A model generated the notes under the pieces. That model saw only the letters and a program-made list of their open reading frames with translations. It made no database searches and was not told the origin of the DNA. This document shows positions 1-8,430 of a DNA stretch of 64,000 nucleotides, in pieces (position 1 is the first letter of the stretch; each line of letters opens with the position of its first letter). Made by a program: the position numbers and the translations under genes. Origin of the DNA: DATJGF01 sp035495315 (GTDB taxonomy: Bacteria; Verrucomicrobiota; Verrucomicrobiia; Limisphaerales; UBA8199); NCBI GenBank assembly GCA_035495315.1, contig DATJGF010000104.1:1-64000 (forward strand), given 5' to 3'.

Positions 1-61
1 TAAACTGCCCTTGCCTCTGCCCACAATCTGCTCTACTCGTATGCGCGACAATTGACCCCTT

Positions 62-2695
62 ATGAATCGGTTGAAAGCGTTTGTTGCTGTCGCATTCCTG
101 TTGCCTTTTTCCCAAACCAAAGCCGCTGAAGGTTTGGCCCTCAAGCCCGGCGACCACATCGCCCTCGTCGGCAATGGACTCGCCGATCGCTTTCAACACG
201 ACGGCTGGCTCGAGACGCTCCTCCAGGCGCAATTCCCCGAACGCCACCTCGTCCTCCGCAACCTCGCCTTCGCGGGCGATGAACTCACTACCCGCATGCG
301 CTGCGACAATTTCGGCAGCCCCGACGATTGGCTGACGCGCACCCGCACCGATGTGGTCTTTGCTTTTTTCGGGTATAATGAGTCCTTCGCCGGCCCAGCC
401 GGTTTGGGAAAATTCAAGCAAGACCTGCAAAACTACCTGCGCAATCTTGGCCAGCACCAGTATAACAGCAACAGCACCCCCAGGGTGGTGCTGTTCTCTC
501 CCATCGCTCACGAGAATCTGCATGATTCAAACCTGCCGGATGGCACCACTAACAATATCAATCTGAAGCTCTATACCGAGGCCATCGCGGAAGTCGCCAA
601 AGAAAATGGCGCGCTGTTCGTCGACCTTTTTGCTCCCTCATCCGACCTGTACGCAAAATCGAAGAAGCCCCTGACGATCAATGGCGTTCATCTGAACGAG
701 GAAGGCGACCGTTTGCTTGCCTCCGTAATCGTGACGAGCTTGTTCCCCGGCATTCAGCCAAACCCGCAGAAGCCTGCCGCGCTCGAAAAACTGCGCGCCG
801 CCGTTCTGGACAAGAACTTCTATTGGTTCAACCGCTATCGCACGGTCGATGGCTACAACGTGTATGGCGGCCGCTCGCAGATGAAATACGCCGACGACAT
901 CAGCAACTGGAACGTGCTGCAGCGCGAGATGGCGGCCCTCGACGTGATGACCGCTAACCGTGACGAGCGGATTTGGGCTCTCGCGCAGGGGAAAGACCTC
1001 AAGGTCGACGACAGCAACACGCCGCCGTTCATTGCCGTCAAATCCAACAAGCCGGGGCCGGGCCCGCACGGAGAGTATTCGTTCCTGGATCCGCAAGAGG
1101 CGATTCAGCACATGAAACTCGCGCCCAGTTTGAAGGTGAACCTCTTTGCGTCAGAAAAAGAGTATCCCGATTTGGCGAAGCCAGTGCAGATGGCCTGGGA
1201 CCCGCAAGGCCGGCTGTGGGTGGCCGTTTGGCCCTCCTATCCTCATTGGAAGCCGAAAGATGAGATGAACGACAAGTTGCTGGTGCTCGAAGACACGAAC
1301 GGCGACGGAAAAGCCGACAAGTGCACCGTCTTTGCCGACCACCTGCATTGCCCGACGGGATTTGATTTCTACAATGGCGGCGTCCTGGTTGCCCAGGCGC
1401 CCGACCTCATCTTTCTCAAGGACACCCGCAAGACCGGCAAAGCGGATTTCAGCGAGCGCATCTTGAACGGCATCGGCTCGGCCGATACGCACCATACCGC
1501 CAACAGCTTCGTGCTGGACCCCGGCGGCGCGCTTTACTTCCAGGAAGGTGTGTTTCACACGACCCAGGTCGAAACGCCTTACGGCCCGCCGGTGCGGAAC
1601 GCCAATGCCGCGGTCTATCGCTACGAACCGCTCACGCACAAATTCGAAGTGTATGTCTCGTATGACTTTGCCAACCCGCATGGCCATGTCTTTGACCGGT
1701 GGGGCGAGGATTTCGTCATGGACGGCACCGGCGCGGAGCCGTACATCGGCGCCGTGTTTTCTGGACGCACGTATTTTCCGCAGCGCCACAAACGCGCGCC
1801 CAAGCTTTACGAGCAACGCACCCGGCCCTGCCCCGGGATGGAGATTCTTTCCAGCGGTCAATTTCCCGAAGAAATGCAAGGCAATCTGCTCGTCGCCAAC
1901 GTCATCGGCTTCCTTGGAATTCTGCAGTATCGCATCGTCGATAAGGACTCCGGTTTCAAGGGCGAGGAAGTCACGCCATTCGTGCAATCGGACGATCCGA
2001 ACTTCCGACCCGTCGACGTCAAAGTCGGACCGGAAGGCGCGGTTTACTTTTTGGAATGGCAGAATCCCATCATCGGTCACTTGCAGCATCACTTGCGCGA
2101 TCCCAGCCGCGACCATATTCACGGACGCATCTACCGCGTCACCTGCTCTGATCGGCCGTTGCTCAAACCGGCACCCATCGCCGGCGAACCGATTCCCAAG
2201 CTGCTCGATTTGTTGCGCTCACCCGAGGACCGTGTCCGGTATCGCGCCCGCATTGAGTTAGGCGGACGCGATTCAAAGAAAGTCCTGGCGGCCGTCGATG
2301 ACTGGAAGGCCAGGCTGGATTCGAGGGACCCCAACTACGAACACAACCTGATGGAAGCGCTGTGGGTCCACCAGTTTCACAATGCCGTCGATGAATCACT
2401 GCTGAAACGCATGCTGCGTTCGCCGGACTTCCACGCCCGCGCCGCCGCCACCCGCGTGCTCTGTTACTGGCGCGACCGCGTCCAGGAACCGTTGGGTTTG
2501 CTCAAGGCCCAGGCCAATGATGACCATCCACGAGTGCGGCTCGAAGCCGTGCGCGCCTCCAGCTTCTTCACGACACCGCAGGCGGCCGAAGTTGCCCTGG
2601 AAGCGCTCAATCACCCAATGGATCCGTACCTGCAGTATACCCTCGACGAGACGATGAATACGCTCGACCGGTTTACCAAGCAGGTGAAGGAATAA
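62..2695 (+). CDS. PVC-type SGNH-like / membrane-bound-dehydrogenase propeller protein, N-terminal half
   Basis: Predicted exported 877-residue protein. A signal peptide covers residues 1-21 (hydrophobic core ending in QTKAAEG). An SGNH-hydrolase-like domain spans about 30-230: block I reads VGNGLADR, block III-like GYNES, and the last block NGVHLNEEG. The nucleophilic Ser of GDSL enzymes is therefore not visible and the usual Asp of DxxH is Asn, so esterase activity is doubtful. Residues about 350-690 match the beta-propeller found in Planctomycetes/Verrucomicrobia 'membrane-bound dehydrogenase' proteins, including a Ca-binding-like DTNGDGKAD loop. Residues about 700-877 are HEAT-like helices. 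Family members usually continue into an azurin domain and a CxxCH cytochrome, but here a stop follows and that part lies at 3452-5557 beyond a toxin-antitoxin module. Function is inferred to be periplasmic redox or sugar oxidation; the substrate is unknown. Confidence 0.85.
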   Translation: MNRLKAFVAVAFLLPFSQTKAAEGLALKPGDHIALVGNGLADRFQHDGWLETLLQAQFPERHLVLRNLAFAGDELTTRMRCDNFGSPDDWLTRTRTDVVFAFFGYNESFAGPAGLGKFKQDLQNYLRNLGQHQYNSNSTPRVVLFSPIAHENLHDSNLPDGTTNNINLKLYTEAIAEVAKENGALFVDLFAPSSDLYAKSKKPLTINGVHLNEEGDRLLASVIVTSLFPGIQPNPQKPAALEKLRAAVLDKNFYWFNRYRTVDGYNVYGGRSQMKYADDISNWNVLQREMAALDVMTANRDERIWALAQGKDLKVDDSNTPPFIAVKSNKPGPGPHGEYSFLDPQEAIQHMKLAPSLKVNLFASEKEYPDLAKPVQMAWDPQGRLWVAVWPSYPHWKPKDEMNDKLLVLEDTNGDGKADKCTVFADHLHCPTGFDFYNGGVLVAQAPDLIFLKDTRKTGKADFSERILNGIGSADTHHTANSFVLDPGGALYFQEGVFHTTQVETPYGPPVRNANAAVYRYEPLTHKFEVYVSYDFANPHGHVFDRWGEDFVMDGTGAEPYIGAVFSGRTYFPQRHKRAPKLYEQRTRPCPGMEILSSGQFPEEMQGNLLVANVIGFLGILQYRIVDKDSGFKGEEVTPFVQSDDPNFRPVDVKVGPEGAVYFLEWQNPIIGHLQHHLRDPSRDHIHGRIYRVTCSDRPLLKPAPIAGEPIPKLLDLLRSPEDRVRYRARIELGGRDSKKVLAAVDDWKARLDSRDPNYEHNLMEALWVHQFHNAVDESLLKRMLRSPDFHARAAATRVLCYWRDRVQEPLGLLKAQANDDHPRVRLEAVRASSFFTTPQAAEVALEALNHPMDPYLQYTLDETMNTLDRFTKQVKE

Positions 2696-2740
2696 TCACA
2701 AACGCACCCGAGCCAAGGAAAGTGCTTGCACCACTTTGGA

Positions 2741-2769
2741 CTTGATGATATCAATGATATCAATTCAAG
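2741..2769. promoter_or_regulatory. Imperfect palindrome, candidate antitoxin operator
   Basis: Two tandem copies of TGATATCA, itself palindromic, lie within a larger imperfect dyad bounded by CTTGA and TCAAG. The site ends 3 nt before the antitoxin start codon. RHH antitoxins of the FitA/VapB type normally bind such tandem palindromes to autorepress their operon. The operator role is inferred from position and symmetry. Confidence 0.5.
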
Positions 2770-2772
2770 GCT

Positions 2773-3009
2773 ATGCCGCAACTGATTGTTCGAAAAGTCG
2801 AGGAAAAGGTGGTCAGGAAATTGAAAGAACGCGCCGGCCGGCACGGGGTGTCGATGGAAGAAGAACATCGCCGGATATTGCGCGACGCTTTACTCAACAA
2901 ACGGGAAAAAAACGTCTCGTTGAAGGAGTACCTCTTGCAGATGCCCGACGTCGGCCCGGACGCTTTGTTTGAACGTGGCCCTCAGTTTGGACGCAAGGTC
3001 GAACTGTGA
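2773..3009 (+). CDS. FitA/VapB-like ribbon-helix-helix antitoxin
   Basis: A 78-residue protein. Its N-terminus (PQLIVRKVEEKVVRKLKERA, then HGVSMEEEHRRILRDAL) is typical of the FitA-like RHH family: one beta strand, then two helices containing the conserved SMEEEHR signature. The C-terminal part (about 50-78) is polar with a PQFGRKVEL tail and would bind and block the toxin. The stop overlaps the GTG start of the PIN toxin by 4 nt (GTGA), which implies translational coupling. The pair lies between two halves of a PVC cytochrome/propeller gene, which suggests acquisition by insertion. Start chosen because the ATG directly follows the palindromic operator. Confidence 0.85.
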   Translation: MPQLIVRKVEEKVVRKLKERAGRHGVSMEEEHRRILRDALLNKREKNVSLKEYLLQMPDVGPDALFERGPQFGRKVEL

Positions 3010-3431
3010 GCGGTTGCCTGCTCGACGCTAACGTCGTCAGTGAAGCCCGAAAAGGCAGGGCAGCAGACTCGAGCTTTCTGAGCTGGTACCAGACCCTTGA
3101 CGAAGGTGAGCTCTTTCTAAGCGTTCTCGTCACTGGGGAAATCCGCAAAGGAATCGAGCTGGCCCGGCGTCAGGATTTGCCGAAAGCCCAAGCCCTGGAA
3201 CGCTGGTTACGCGGACTGGAACGCCAATTCGCTGATCGTATTCTGCCGGTCACCCCCGCAATTGCAGATCAGTGGGGCCGCCTCAGCGCGGTCCGGCCCT
3301 TGCCGGTAATCGATGCCTTACTTGCCGCGACGGCACTGATACACGACCTGACTTTTGTCACCAGGAATGTCGCGCAGGTGCACCAGACCGGCGTCAAACT
3401 GCTCAACCCATTCACCATCCCCAAACGATAA
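3006..3431 (+). CDS. FitB/VapC-like PIN-domain ribonuclease toxin
   Basis: A 141-residue single PIN domain, the normal length for the FitB/VapC family. Visible acidic active-site residues are Asp7 in LLDANVVSE, a Glu near residue 45 in TGEIRKGIE, and an Asp near 102 in PVIDALLAATA, followed by the FVTRNVAQ strand that commonly ends this fold. Family members are Mg-dependent RNases that cut tRNA or mRNA when freed from their antitoxin. It starts with GTG overlapping the antitoxin stop, so the two form one operon. Catalytic integrity looks complete. The RNA target cannot be read from sequence. Confidence 0.85.
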   Translation: MSGCLLDANVVSEARKGRAADSSFLSWYQTLDEGELFLSVLVTGEIRKGIELARRQDLPKAQALERWLRGLERQFADRILPVTPAIADQWGRLSAVRPLPVIDALLAATALIHDLTFVTRNVAQVHQTGVKLLNPFTIPKR

Positions 3432-3451
3432 GAGTCGGAAAGCCCAGGCCG

Positions 3452-5557
3452 ATGCGCCCCACCGCTGCCCTGAAGTTGCGACGCCATTGGCATGATCACC
3501 CTTTACTCCTTTGGAGAAGAGTCAGACACCAGCGAGCGCGCACTGGTTATGAAAAAAACTTCGTGCGCGATTCAGCGGCGACAGTCCGGCCGTCCTCACG
3601 CCCTTGCCACGGCTCTCCTTCGCCGCTTCTGAGGGGAGAGGGCGGGGAGAGGGGCCCCTTTACACGGCTCGGGATCACCGCGCTGACTCGCCTTAGCTTG
3701 GGACTCGGCCTGCTGCTGGTCATTTACCTCGCGGCGTCAGCCGCTGAGTCGCCGGGCACCAACCGCTTTTTTCTTCCCCAGAATCCCGTTGCCGCGGCTT
3801 ATGTCCTGGGTCGGCTCTCGAACCAGGAATTGATCGCTGCGCCGCGCAGCGAATTCGTCTACGTCGCACTCCTGCAGCGAAAGGGGCTGGATCGCAAGTA
3901 TCGCCTCGAAGCCTTGGAAGGCCTGGCCAAAGTCCGCCAGACCGACGCCTTGACCGAACTGCTTCGCGGTCTGGTCGAGCTGGATAAAAAAGGAGAACCA
4001 TCGACTGATACGCTGCAGGACCTGGGACAGCTGCTTTTGCGGTTCAAACCGGAGGAGCTCAAGGGGAAGCGAACGGACCTGAACGACATCGTCGCGCAGT
4101 CTCAGCTTTCAGTCACCCGCCAAATCGGTCTCGCAGCGCTGGTGAGCGCCGACCAATCGTTTGAACCTTGTTGGAAGGAAACGGCGACGAACCCCAGCAG
4201 GCTGGTGGATCTGCTCTTCGCCGTGCCGTTGGTTCAACGCGCCGAGCTAAGACAAGGGGTCTACGGCAGAACCGAAGAGCTGGTCCGTACCGCTGATTCC
4301 CCTGAGATCAAGCGGGCCGCGATGACGGCGTTGGTCGCAATCCCCGGCCACGACCTCGACAATTTCAACGCATTAGCGAAGGAGGTGCAGTCGGGAACGC
4401 AGAAAGAAGATGCCGTCGCCGGCCTGATGCGCATCCCACAGAAGACCTGGCCGAAAGAGTTGGTCCCCGTGCTGGAAACCAACCTTCTCAGTTACCTTCA
4501 AAGCATCCCCACGACTGAGCGCACGGGCGGCGCTTTCGCAAACGCGATGCAGCTTGCCACCGACGCCGCTGCAATGCTCCCCGAACCGGAAGCGCGTGCG
4601 TTGACCGGGATCCTGCGCGGCCTTGGTCCAGCTGTTTTTGTGCTTCACGCCGTTTACGAACAAATGCGGTTCGACAAACAATTGCTGGTGGTGGAAGTCG
4701 GCAAACCGGTGGGGATCACGCTGCAAAACGATGACGCGATGCCGCACAATCTCGCCATCCTGAAACCAGGTTCCCTCGAGGAGATCGGCCAGGCGGCGGA
4801 AAAAATGCAGGCCGAACCCGACGCGGAAGGTCGGCTCTACGTTCCATCATCACCGAAGGTTCTTTATGCGACGAGGCTCGTGCCTCCTGCGCAAAAGGTT
4901 CAGCTCACGTTCACCGCCCCAACGGAACCCGGCGAATACCCCTTTGTTTGCACTTTTCCGGGCCATTGGCGTCGCATGGTGGGCACGCTCGCAATAGTGC
5001 CGGATGTCGAAGCGTACCTGGCCGCCCACGCGACCGCCGCCCAACCCAAGATCACTGAATGGAAGCTGGCAGACCTTGCGCCTGACCTCGGCGAGATCGG
5101 TCCCAGTCGTGACCTGCTAACGGGTAAAGAACTGTTTTCAAAACTTGCCTGTATTCAATGCCACAAATTGGGCGAGCAAGGCTACCCTTACGGCCCCAAT
5201 CTCAGCGACGTCTTCATCCGCTACAAAAAGGACCGCGCCAACGTCCTGGAGCAAATCCTCGAGCCTTCGAAGCTCATCGAGGAGCGCTATCGTAATGTCA
5301 GTTTTGAACTGAAGGGGGACGAGCCCGTGACGGGCATGCTACTAAAGGAAGACGCTGAAACCTTCACCGTGCAGACCGGCCCTGCCGATTCTCTGGTGCA
5401 GGTGCTCAAGAAATCGGACGTGCTCAAAAGGACACCCCAGGCCTCCTCGCCGATGCCGGTCGGGTTGCTGAACACGCTTTCGAAGCAGCAAATCCTGGAT
5501 CTGTTGGCCTATGTTGAATCCGGGGGCGCGATAGCTTCGCACGATCATCAACACTAA
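3452..5557 (+). CDS. HEAT / azurin-like copper / CxxCH cytochrome protein, C-terminal half of PVC protein
   Basis: Starting at the only in-frame ATG (3452) this gives 701 residues. A hydrophobic export segment (GLGLLLVIYLAASAAESPG) begins near 3698, so the real start may be GTG 3563 or TTG 3698 and the first residues may be spurious. After the signal come HEAT-like helices. An azurin/plastocyanin-like domain follows with a complete type-1 copper ligand set: His in MPHNLAI near 4744, and Cys, His and Met in CTFPGHWRRM at about 4950-4980. A cytochrome c domain follows with CIQCH at 5150-5164. These are the domains missing from the gene at 62-2695, so the two probably descend from one fused PVC gene or act together in the periplasm. 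Electron transfer from substrate to copper to heme is inferred. Confidence 0.8.
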   Translation: MRPTAALKLRRHWHDHPLLLWRRVRHQRARTGYEKNFVRDSAATVRPSSRPCHGSPSPLLRGEGGERGPFTRLGITALTRLSLGLGLLLVIYLAASAAESPGTNRFFLPQNPVAAAYVLGRLSNQELIAAPRSEFVYVALLQRKGLDRKYRLEALEGLAKVRQTDALTELLRGLVELDKKGEPSTDTLQDLGQLLLRFKPEELKGKRTDLNDIVAQSQLSVTRQIGLAALVSADQSFEPCWKETATNPSRLVDLLFAVPLVQRAELRQGVYGRTEELVRTADSPEIKRAAMTALVAIPGHDLDNFNALAKEVQSGTQKEDAVAGLMRIPQKTWPKELVPVLETNLLSYLQSIPTTERTGGAFANAMQLATDAAAMLPEPEARALTGILRGLGPAVFVLHAVYEQMRFDKQLLVVEVGKPVGITLQNDDAMPHNLAILKPGSLEEIGQAAEKMQAEPDAEGRLYVPSSPKVLYATRLVPPAQKVQLTFTAPTEPGEYPFVCTFPGHWRRMVGTLAIVPDVEAYLAAHATAAQPKITEWKLADLAPDLGEIGPSRDLLTGKELFSKLACIQCHKLGEQGYPYGPNLSDVFIRYKKDRANVLEQILEPSKLIEERYRNVSFELKGDEPVTGMLLKEDAETFTVQTGPADSLVQVLKKSDVLKRTPQASSPMPVGLLNTLSKQQILDLLAYVESGGAIASHDHQH
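3601..3655. repeat. Dispersed low-complexity genomic repeat
   Basis: The stretch beginning CCTTGCCACGGCTCTCC and ending GAGGGCGGGGAGAGGGG resembles a G-rich intergenic repeat I recall from Verrucomicrobia genomes. It lies in the gap between the PIN toxin and the export signal of the cytochrome gene, which argues that translation of that gene starts downstream of it. No second copy was seen in this window. Confidence 0.35.
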
Positions 5558-5577
5558 TCCGCGCAAGTCCGCTTGAT

Positions 5578-5643
5578 CGTCCTCCTCCTCGAAAAAACGA
5601 TCAAAGACGATCGAGGATGAGAACGAGGACAAGGAGGAGGACG
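5578..5643. terminator. Long hairpin, possible terminator after the cytochrome gene
   Basis: A perfect 12-bp arm (CGTCCTCCTCCT, 5578-5589) pairs with AGGAGGAGGACG (5632-5643), followed by seven A residues. It lies just after the stop at 5557. The loop is long (about 42 nt) and contains further weak pairing, so it may be a palindromic repeat rather than a true Rho-independent terminator. Confidence 0.4.
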
Positions 5644-5660
5644 AAAAAAATGCAATGGGG

Positions 5661-5688
5661 GTCTCCTTACGTCGACACCTACAGGGTT
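5661..5688. repeat. Partial copy (one arm) of the TGTAGGAGACGACG inverted-repeat family
   Basis: GTCTCCTTACGTCGACACC followed by TACAGGGTTTC matches the right arm of the family seen complete at 25756-25860 and 29388-29482, with a few substitutions. The left arm is missing, so this is a half copy. Confidence 0.6.
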
Positions 5689-5801
5689 TCGCGGCAAAAT
5701 CGATTGCCAGCGACGGGTTCTCTGTGGCAAAAGGAGACATGTCCGCCCACCAAATCAGCGGCGAAAAGCGCTCATAACCTACCCATCCCCCATCACAGGC
5801 A

Positions 5802-6914
5802 ATGAATTGGTATTACGTTGACTCAGGCCAGCAAGCAGGTCCAGTCGAGGAAGCTCAACTGCTGGAACTTGTTCGGAGCGGAAAAATCCAACCCGATACC
5901 CTCGTATGGCACGAAGGCATGACCGCCTGGACGCCTTATCAGGAGGTCGCGCCACGCGGCTCGTCACCGGAGGAACCGGCGTCAGGTACGGTCCCTCCCG
6001 TTGCGGGCAGTGTCGGCACCGGTGGCTTAATCTGTTGTGAATGTGGGCGCGCGTTTGCTGTCAGCGATGTCATTCGGTACAACGACAAATGGATTTGCGC
6101 AGCGTGCAAGCCGATCTTCTTCCAACGTCTTCGCGAGGGTGCCGCCGTCGGCAGCGGAGTCGCCGGTGCGCCGGTGACCGAAGCGGATTTGTTGGCACGC
6201 GATTACGAAGTGGATATCGGGTCGTGTCTCAGCCGCGGGTGGGAAGTGTTCAAGTCCAATGCGGGGCTGATCATTGGCGCTACCGTGCTGGTGTATTTGG
6301 CCATTTTCGCAGTAAACGCAGTTCCATATCTGAGCATTATCCTGGCGCTGTTTTTAAATGGCCCTTTAATGGGCGGGCTTTGGAACTTTTACGTCAAAGA
6401 GGTGCGCTCGGGCTCAGCGACCCTGGGCGACGCCTTCAGCGGATTTGGGCCCCGCTTTTGGCAATTGCTGCTGACGCAACTTATTCCCGGCCTGATTTCA
6501 GGTGCTATTATTGGGGTCTTGGCGGCGTTGGTCATCCCGGCGGTAATCTTTGGCGGGCGGCAAGCCGCGCATGCAGGTTCGTTTCCTACTCAGCCGGGGT
6601 TCTGGATACCGATCGGGATCGGTATGCTTTTGGCCTTAATCATAATGACCTACTTGAACACATGCTGGATGTTCGCGTTGCCCCTGGCTGCAGACAAAGG
6701 GCTGAAATTCTGGCCGGCACTCGAGCTCAGCCGCCGCATCGTCAGCAAACATTGGTGGATGACTTTTTGGCTGCTGGTCGTTGCCGGCGTGATTGCCCTA
6801 TTGGGTCTTTTGGCGTGCGGCGTCGGATTGATCGTAACCTGCCCGATTGCCTTCGCGATGCTGGCGTGCCATTACGAGAAAGTTTTCGGGGATTTAACCC
6901 CTAGCCCGACTTAA
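5802..6914 (+). CDS. GYF-domain and zinc-ribbon membrane protein
   Basis: A 370-residue protein. Residues 1-50 form a GYF_2 domain (MNWYYVDSGQQAGPVE, later VWHEGMTAWTPYQ), a module thought to bind proline-rich peptides. Residues about 72-102 carry CCECG and CAAC pairs, a probable zinc ribbon. The remainder (about 140-365) has about five hydrophobic membrane segments and resembles the large uncharacterised YciC/DUF4013-type membrane families. It is the first gene of a tight same-strand run that ends in the MoxR-DUF58-SpoIIM-RDD genes, and lies 8 nt before the next gene. A scaffold or assembly role at the inner membrane is possible, but the function is unknown. Confidence 0.75.
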   Translation: MNWYYVDSGQQAGPVEEAQLLELVRSGKIQPDTLVWHEGMTAWTPYQEVAPRGSSPEEPASGTVPPVAGSVGTGGLICCECGRAFAVSDVIRYNDKWICAACKPIFFQRLREGAAVGSGVAGAPVTEADLLARDYEVDIGSCLSRGWEVFKSNAGLIIGATVLVYLAIFAVNAVPYLSIILALFLNGPLMGGLWNFYVKEVRSGSATLGDAFSGFGPRFWQLLLTQLIPGLISGAIIGVLAALVIPAVIFGGRQAAHAGSFPTQPGFWIPIGIGMLLALIIMTYLNTCWMFALPLAADKGLKFWPALELSRRIVSKHWWMTFWLLVVAGVIALLGLLACGVGLIVTCPIAFAMLACHYEKVFGDLTPSPT

Positions 6915-6922
6915 GCCCAACG

Positions 6923-7522
6923 ATGGCGTTGTCATCCGCTTTATCCTGCACACGTTGTGGCACGGAACTGCAGTCGAGTACGCCCGGAGTACAGTCCTTA
7001 ACCAGGTGCCGGGGCTGCGGCGTGGAATTGGGGTTGATCACCTTCCCAGCGCTTCAAAATAGGCCTGCCTCAGGACAAACCGCTGAGCGGGTATTGGAGG
7101 AGGGAGAATCAACTTGTTTTTACCATAGCGACAAGCGGGCAGTAGTCCCCTGCGATCAATGCGGCCGCTTTCTCTGTGCGCTGTGTGATATCGAATTGGA
7201 GGGCAAGCATCTTTGCCCGGCTTGCCTGGAAACCGGCCGCGACAAACGGAAGCTCAAGGTTGTCGAACACAAGCGGACGCGGTACGATCAAATCGTCTGG
7301 TCACTGCTGATCCTGCCTCTGCCGTTTTGCGCAATCTCAGCGCCGGTGACCGCTTCGACGGCGCTGGTAATTGCGCTGAGGCGTTGGGGAGCTCCGCCAA
7401 GCCTGGTCGCCAATACGAAATTGCGCCTGATTCTTGGAATGTTGGTCGGGTGCGTGGAACTGGGGTTTTCGATCTGGTTCTGGAACAGAGCTGTATTTAG
7501 TTCATGGCATGTTGCGAAATGA
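6923..7522 (+). CDS. Zinc-ribbon plus B-box-type zinc finger membrane protein
   Basis: A 199-residue protein. A first Cys cluster (CTRCG, then CRGCG) lies at about residues 9-36. A B-box-like finger at about 67-98 has the pattern CFYH, CDQC, CALC, CPAC, and two hydrophobic segments follow in the C-terminal half. B-box fingers of this kind occur in PVC and actinobacterial membrane proteins of unknown role, often next to rhomboid or MoxR-type genes. The gene's 3' end overlaps the start of the next gene by 14 nt. Function not recognised. The zinc sites and co-transcription with the DUF4129/MoxR genes are what can be seen. Confidence 0.7.
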   Translation: MALSSALSCTRCGTELQSSTPGVQSLTRCRGCGVELGLITFPALQNRPASGQTAERVLEEGESTCFYHSDKRAVVPCDQCGRFLCALCDIELEGKHLCPACLETGRDKRKLKVVEHKRTRYDQIVWSLLILPLPFCAISAPVTASTALVIALRRWGAPPSLVANTKLRLILGMLVGCVELGFSIWFWNRAVFSSWHVAK

Positions 7523-8087
7523 CCCAGAGTACCGGCGGTTGAAAGTTGGAGGCCATGGGGCTTTAGGTTCGGCGAGTTATTGGCTAGGCAAGCGGCACCT
7601 GCTGGTGGTGGTGGTGGCCGGCTATATCGAGAAGTATCAACGCTTTCAATATCGGGATGTCCAGGCGTTGTTCATGCGCAAAACCCGGGTTCATTATATC
7701 TGGGGGTTCGGGTTCGCGGCGGTCGCCATCGGGTGCAGCCTGGGGGCATTCCAAACCCTGAAAGGCCAGGCGTTCGCAAATCTGGATACCGAGAGCCGCG
7801 TGGGCTGCCTTGTCTTATTGGGCCTGGCGCTTGTCTTTATTGGCGGCATTATTATCAACGCGTTGAGGGGCCCAACCTGCGTTTGCTATTTGCGCACAGC
7901 CCTCCAAACGGCGCCGTTGCCCCAGGTCAGCCGTTGGAAGCAGGCGGAACGATTAATCGCCGCGTTGAGTCCGATAGTGCTGGCCGCCCAAGCTTCCACC
8001 CAAGCGACACCGGCCGAGAAGCCACTTGAGCCGCAATCACCCGCCGAGGGAGGAGCTGGCAACCCGGCTCCGGGAGGACTAGCCTGA
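7509..8087 (+). CDS. Hypothetical two-helix membrane protein
   Basis: Start taken at ATG 7509 (MLRNDPEYRRLKVGG), which overlaps the previous stop by 14 nt. A longer reading from 7434 would put 25 residues inside the upstream gene. The protein is 192 residues. After a basic N-terminus it has membrane segments near IWGFGFAAVAIGCSLGAF and CLVLLGLALVFIGGIIINAL, and it ends in a Pro/Ala-rich tail. No Cys cluster is present, unlike its neighbours. I recognise no family. Its place in the overlapping gene run suggests it belongs to the same membrane complex. Confidence 0.65.
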   Translation: MLRNDPEYRRLKVGGHGALGSASYWLGKRHLLVVVVAGYIEKYQRFQYRDVQALFMRKTRVHYIWGFGFAAVAIGCSLGAFQTLKGQAFANLDTESRVGCLVLLGLALVFIGGIIINALRGPTCVCYLRTALQTAPLPQVSRWKQAERLIAALSPIVLAAQASTQATPAEKPLEPQSPAEGGAGNPAPGGLA

Positions 8088-8103
8088 AGGAAGTATACGG
8101 CGC

Positions 8104-8430
8104 ATGCCGCAACTCATACATCAACGTTGTCAAAACCACTTTCAGCGGGAAGCGATCGCCCGGTGTCCGGAATGCCTTGGGCATTTTTGCCGCGAATGCA
8201 TCAGCGAACATGAGGAACGCATCATTTGCGCAGCGTGTTTGCGAAAACTTGCACCTGCCCAATCGATTCGCAGGCGGCGCTTTGCCTGGATGACGCATCC
8301 CGCGGCCTGTGTTGTTGGGCTCATATTGGCGTGGTTGTTTTTTTATGCCATCGGCGAGGCGTTGCTCGAGTTGCCTGATTCGTTCCATGAAGGGACGCTA
8401 TGGCCGGTGAATTGGAGCGAGGGAAGATGA
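8104..8430 (+). CDS. Small B-box zinc finger membrane protein
   Basis: A 108-residue protein. The first 45 residues form a B-box-like finger (CQNHF, CPECLGHFCREC, CAAC), followed by one hydrophobic helix (CVVGLILAWLFFYAIG). The stop codon forms an ATGA overlap with the internal ATG at 8427 of the next gene, so the two are translationally coupled. It resembles the finger in the gene at 6923-7522, suggesting duplication of this module within the operon. Function unknown. Confidence 0.7.
   Translation: MPQLIHQRCQNHFQREAIARCPECLGHFCRECISEHEERIICAACLRKLAPAQSIRRRRFAWMTHPAACVVGLILAWLFFYAIGEALLELPDSFHEGTLWPVNWSEGR

Noticed and set aside
1151..2122. A 323-residue open frame on the reverse strand inside the first PVC gene
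   Set aside because: It is complementary to a gene with clear signal peptide and domain matches. Its own sequence shows no domain.
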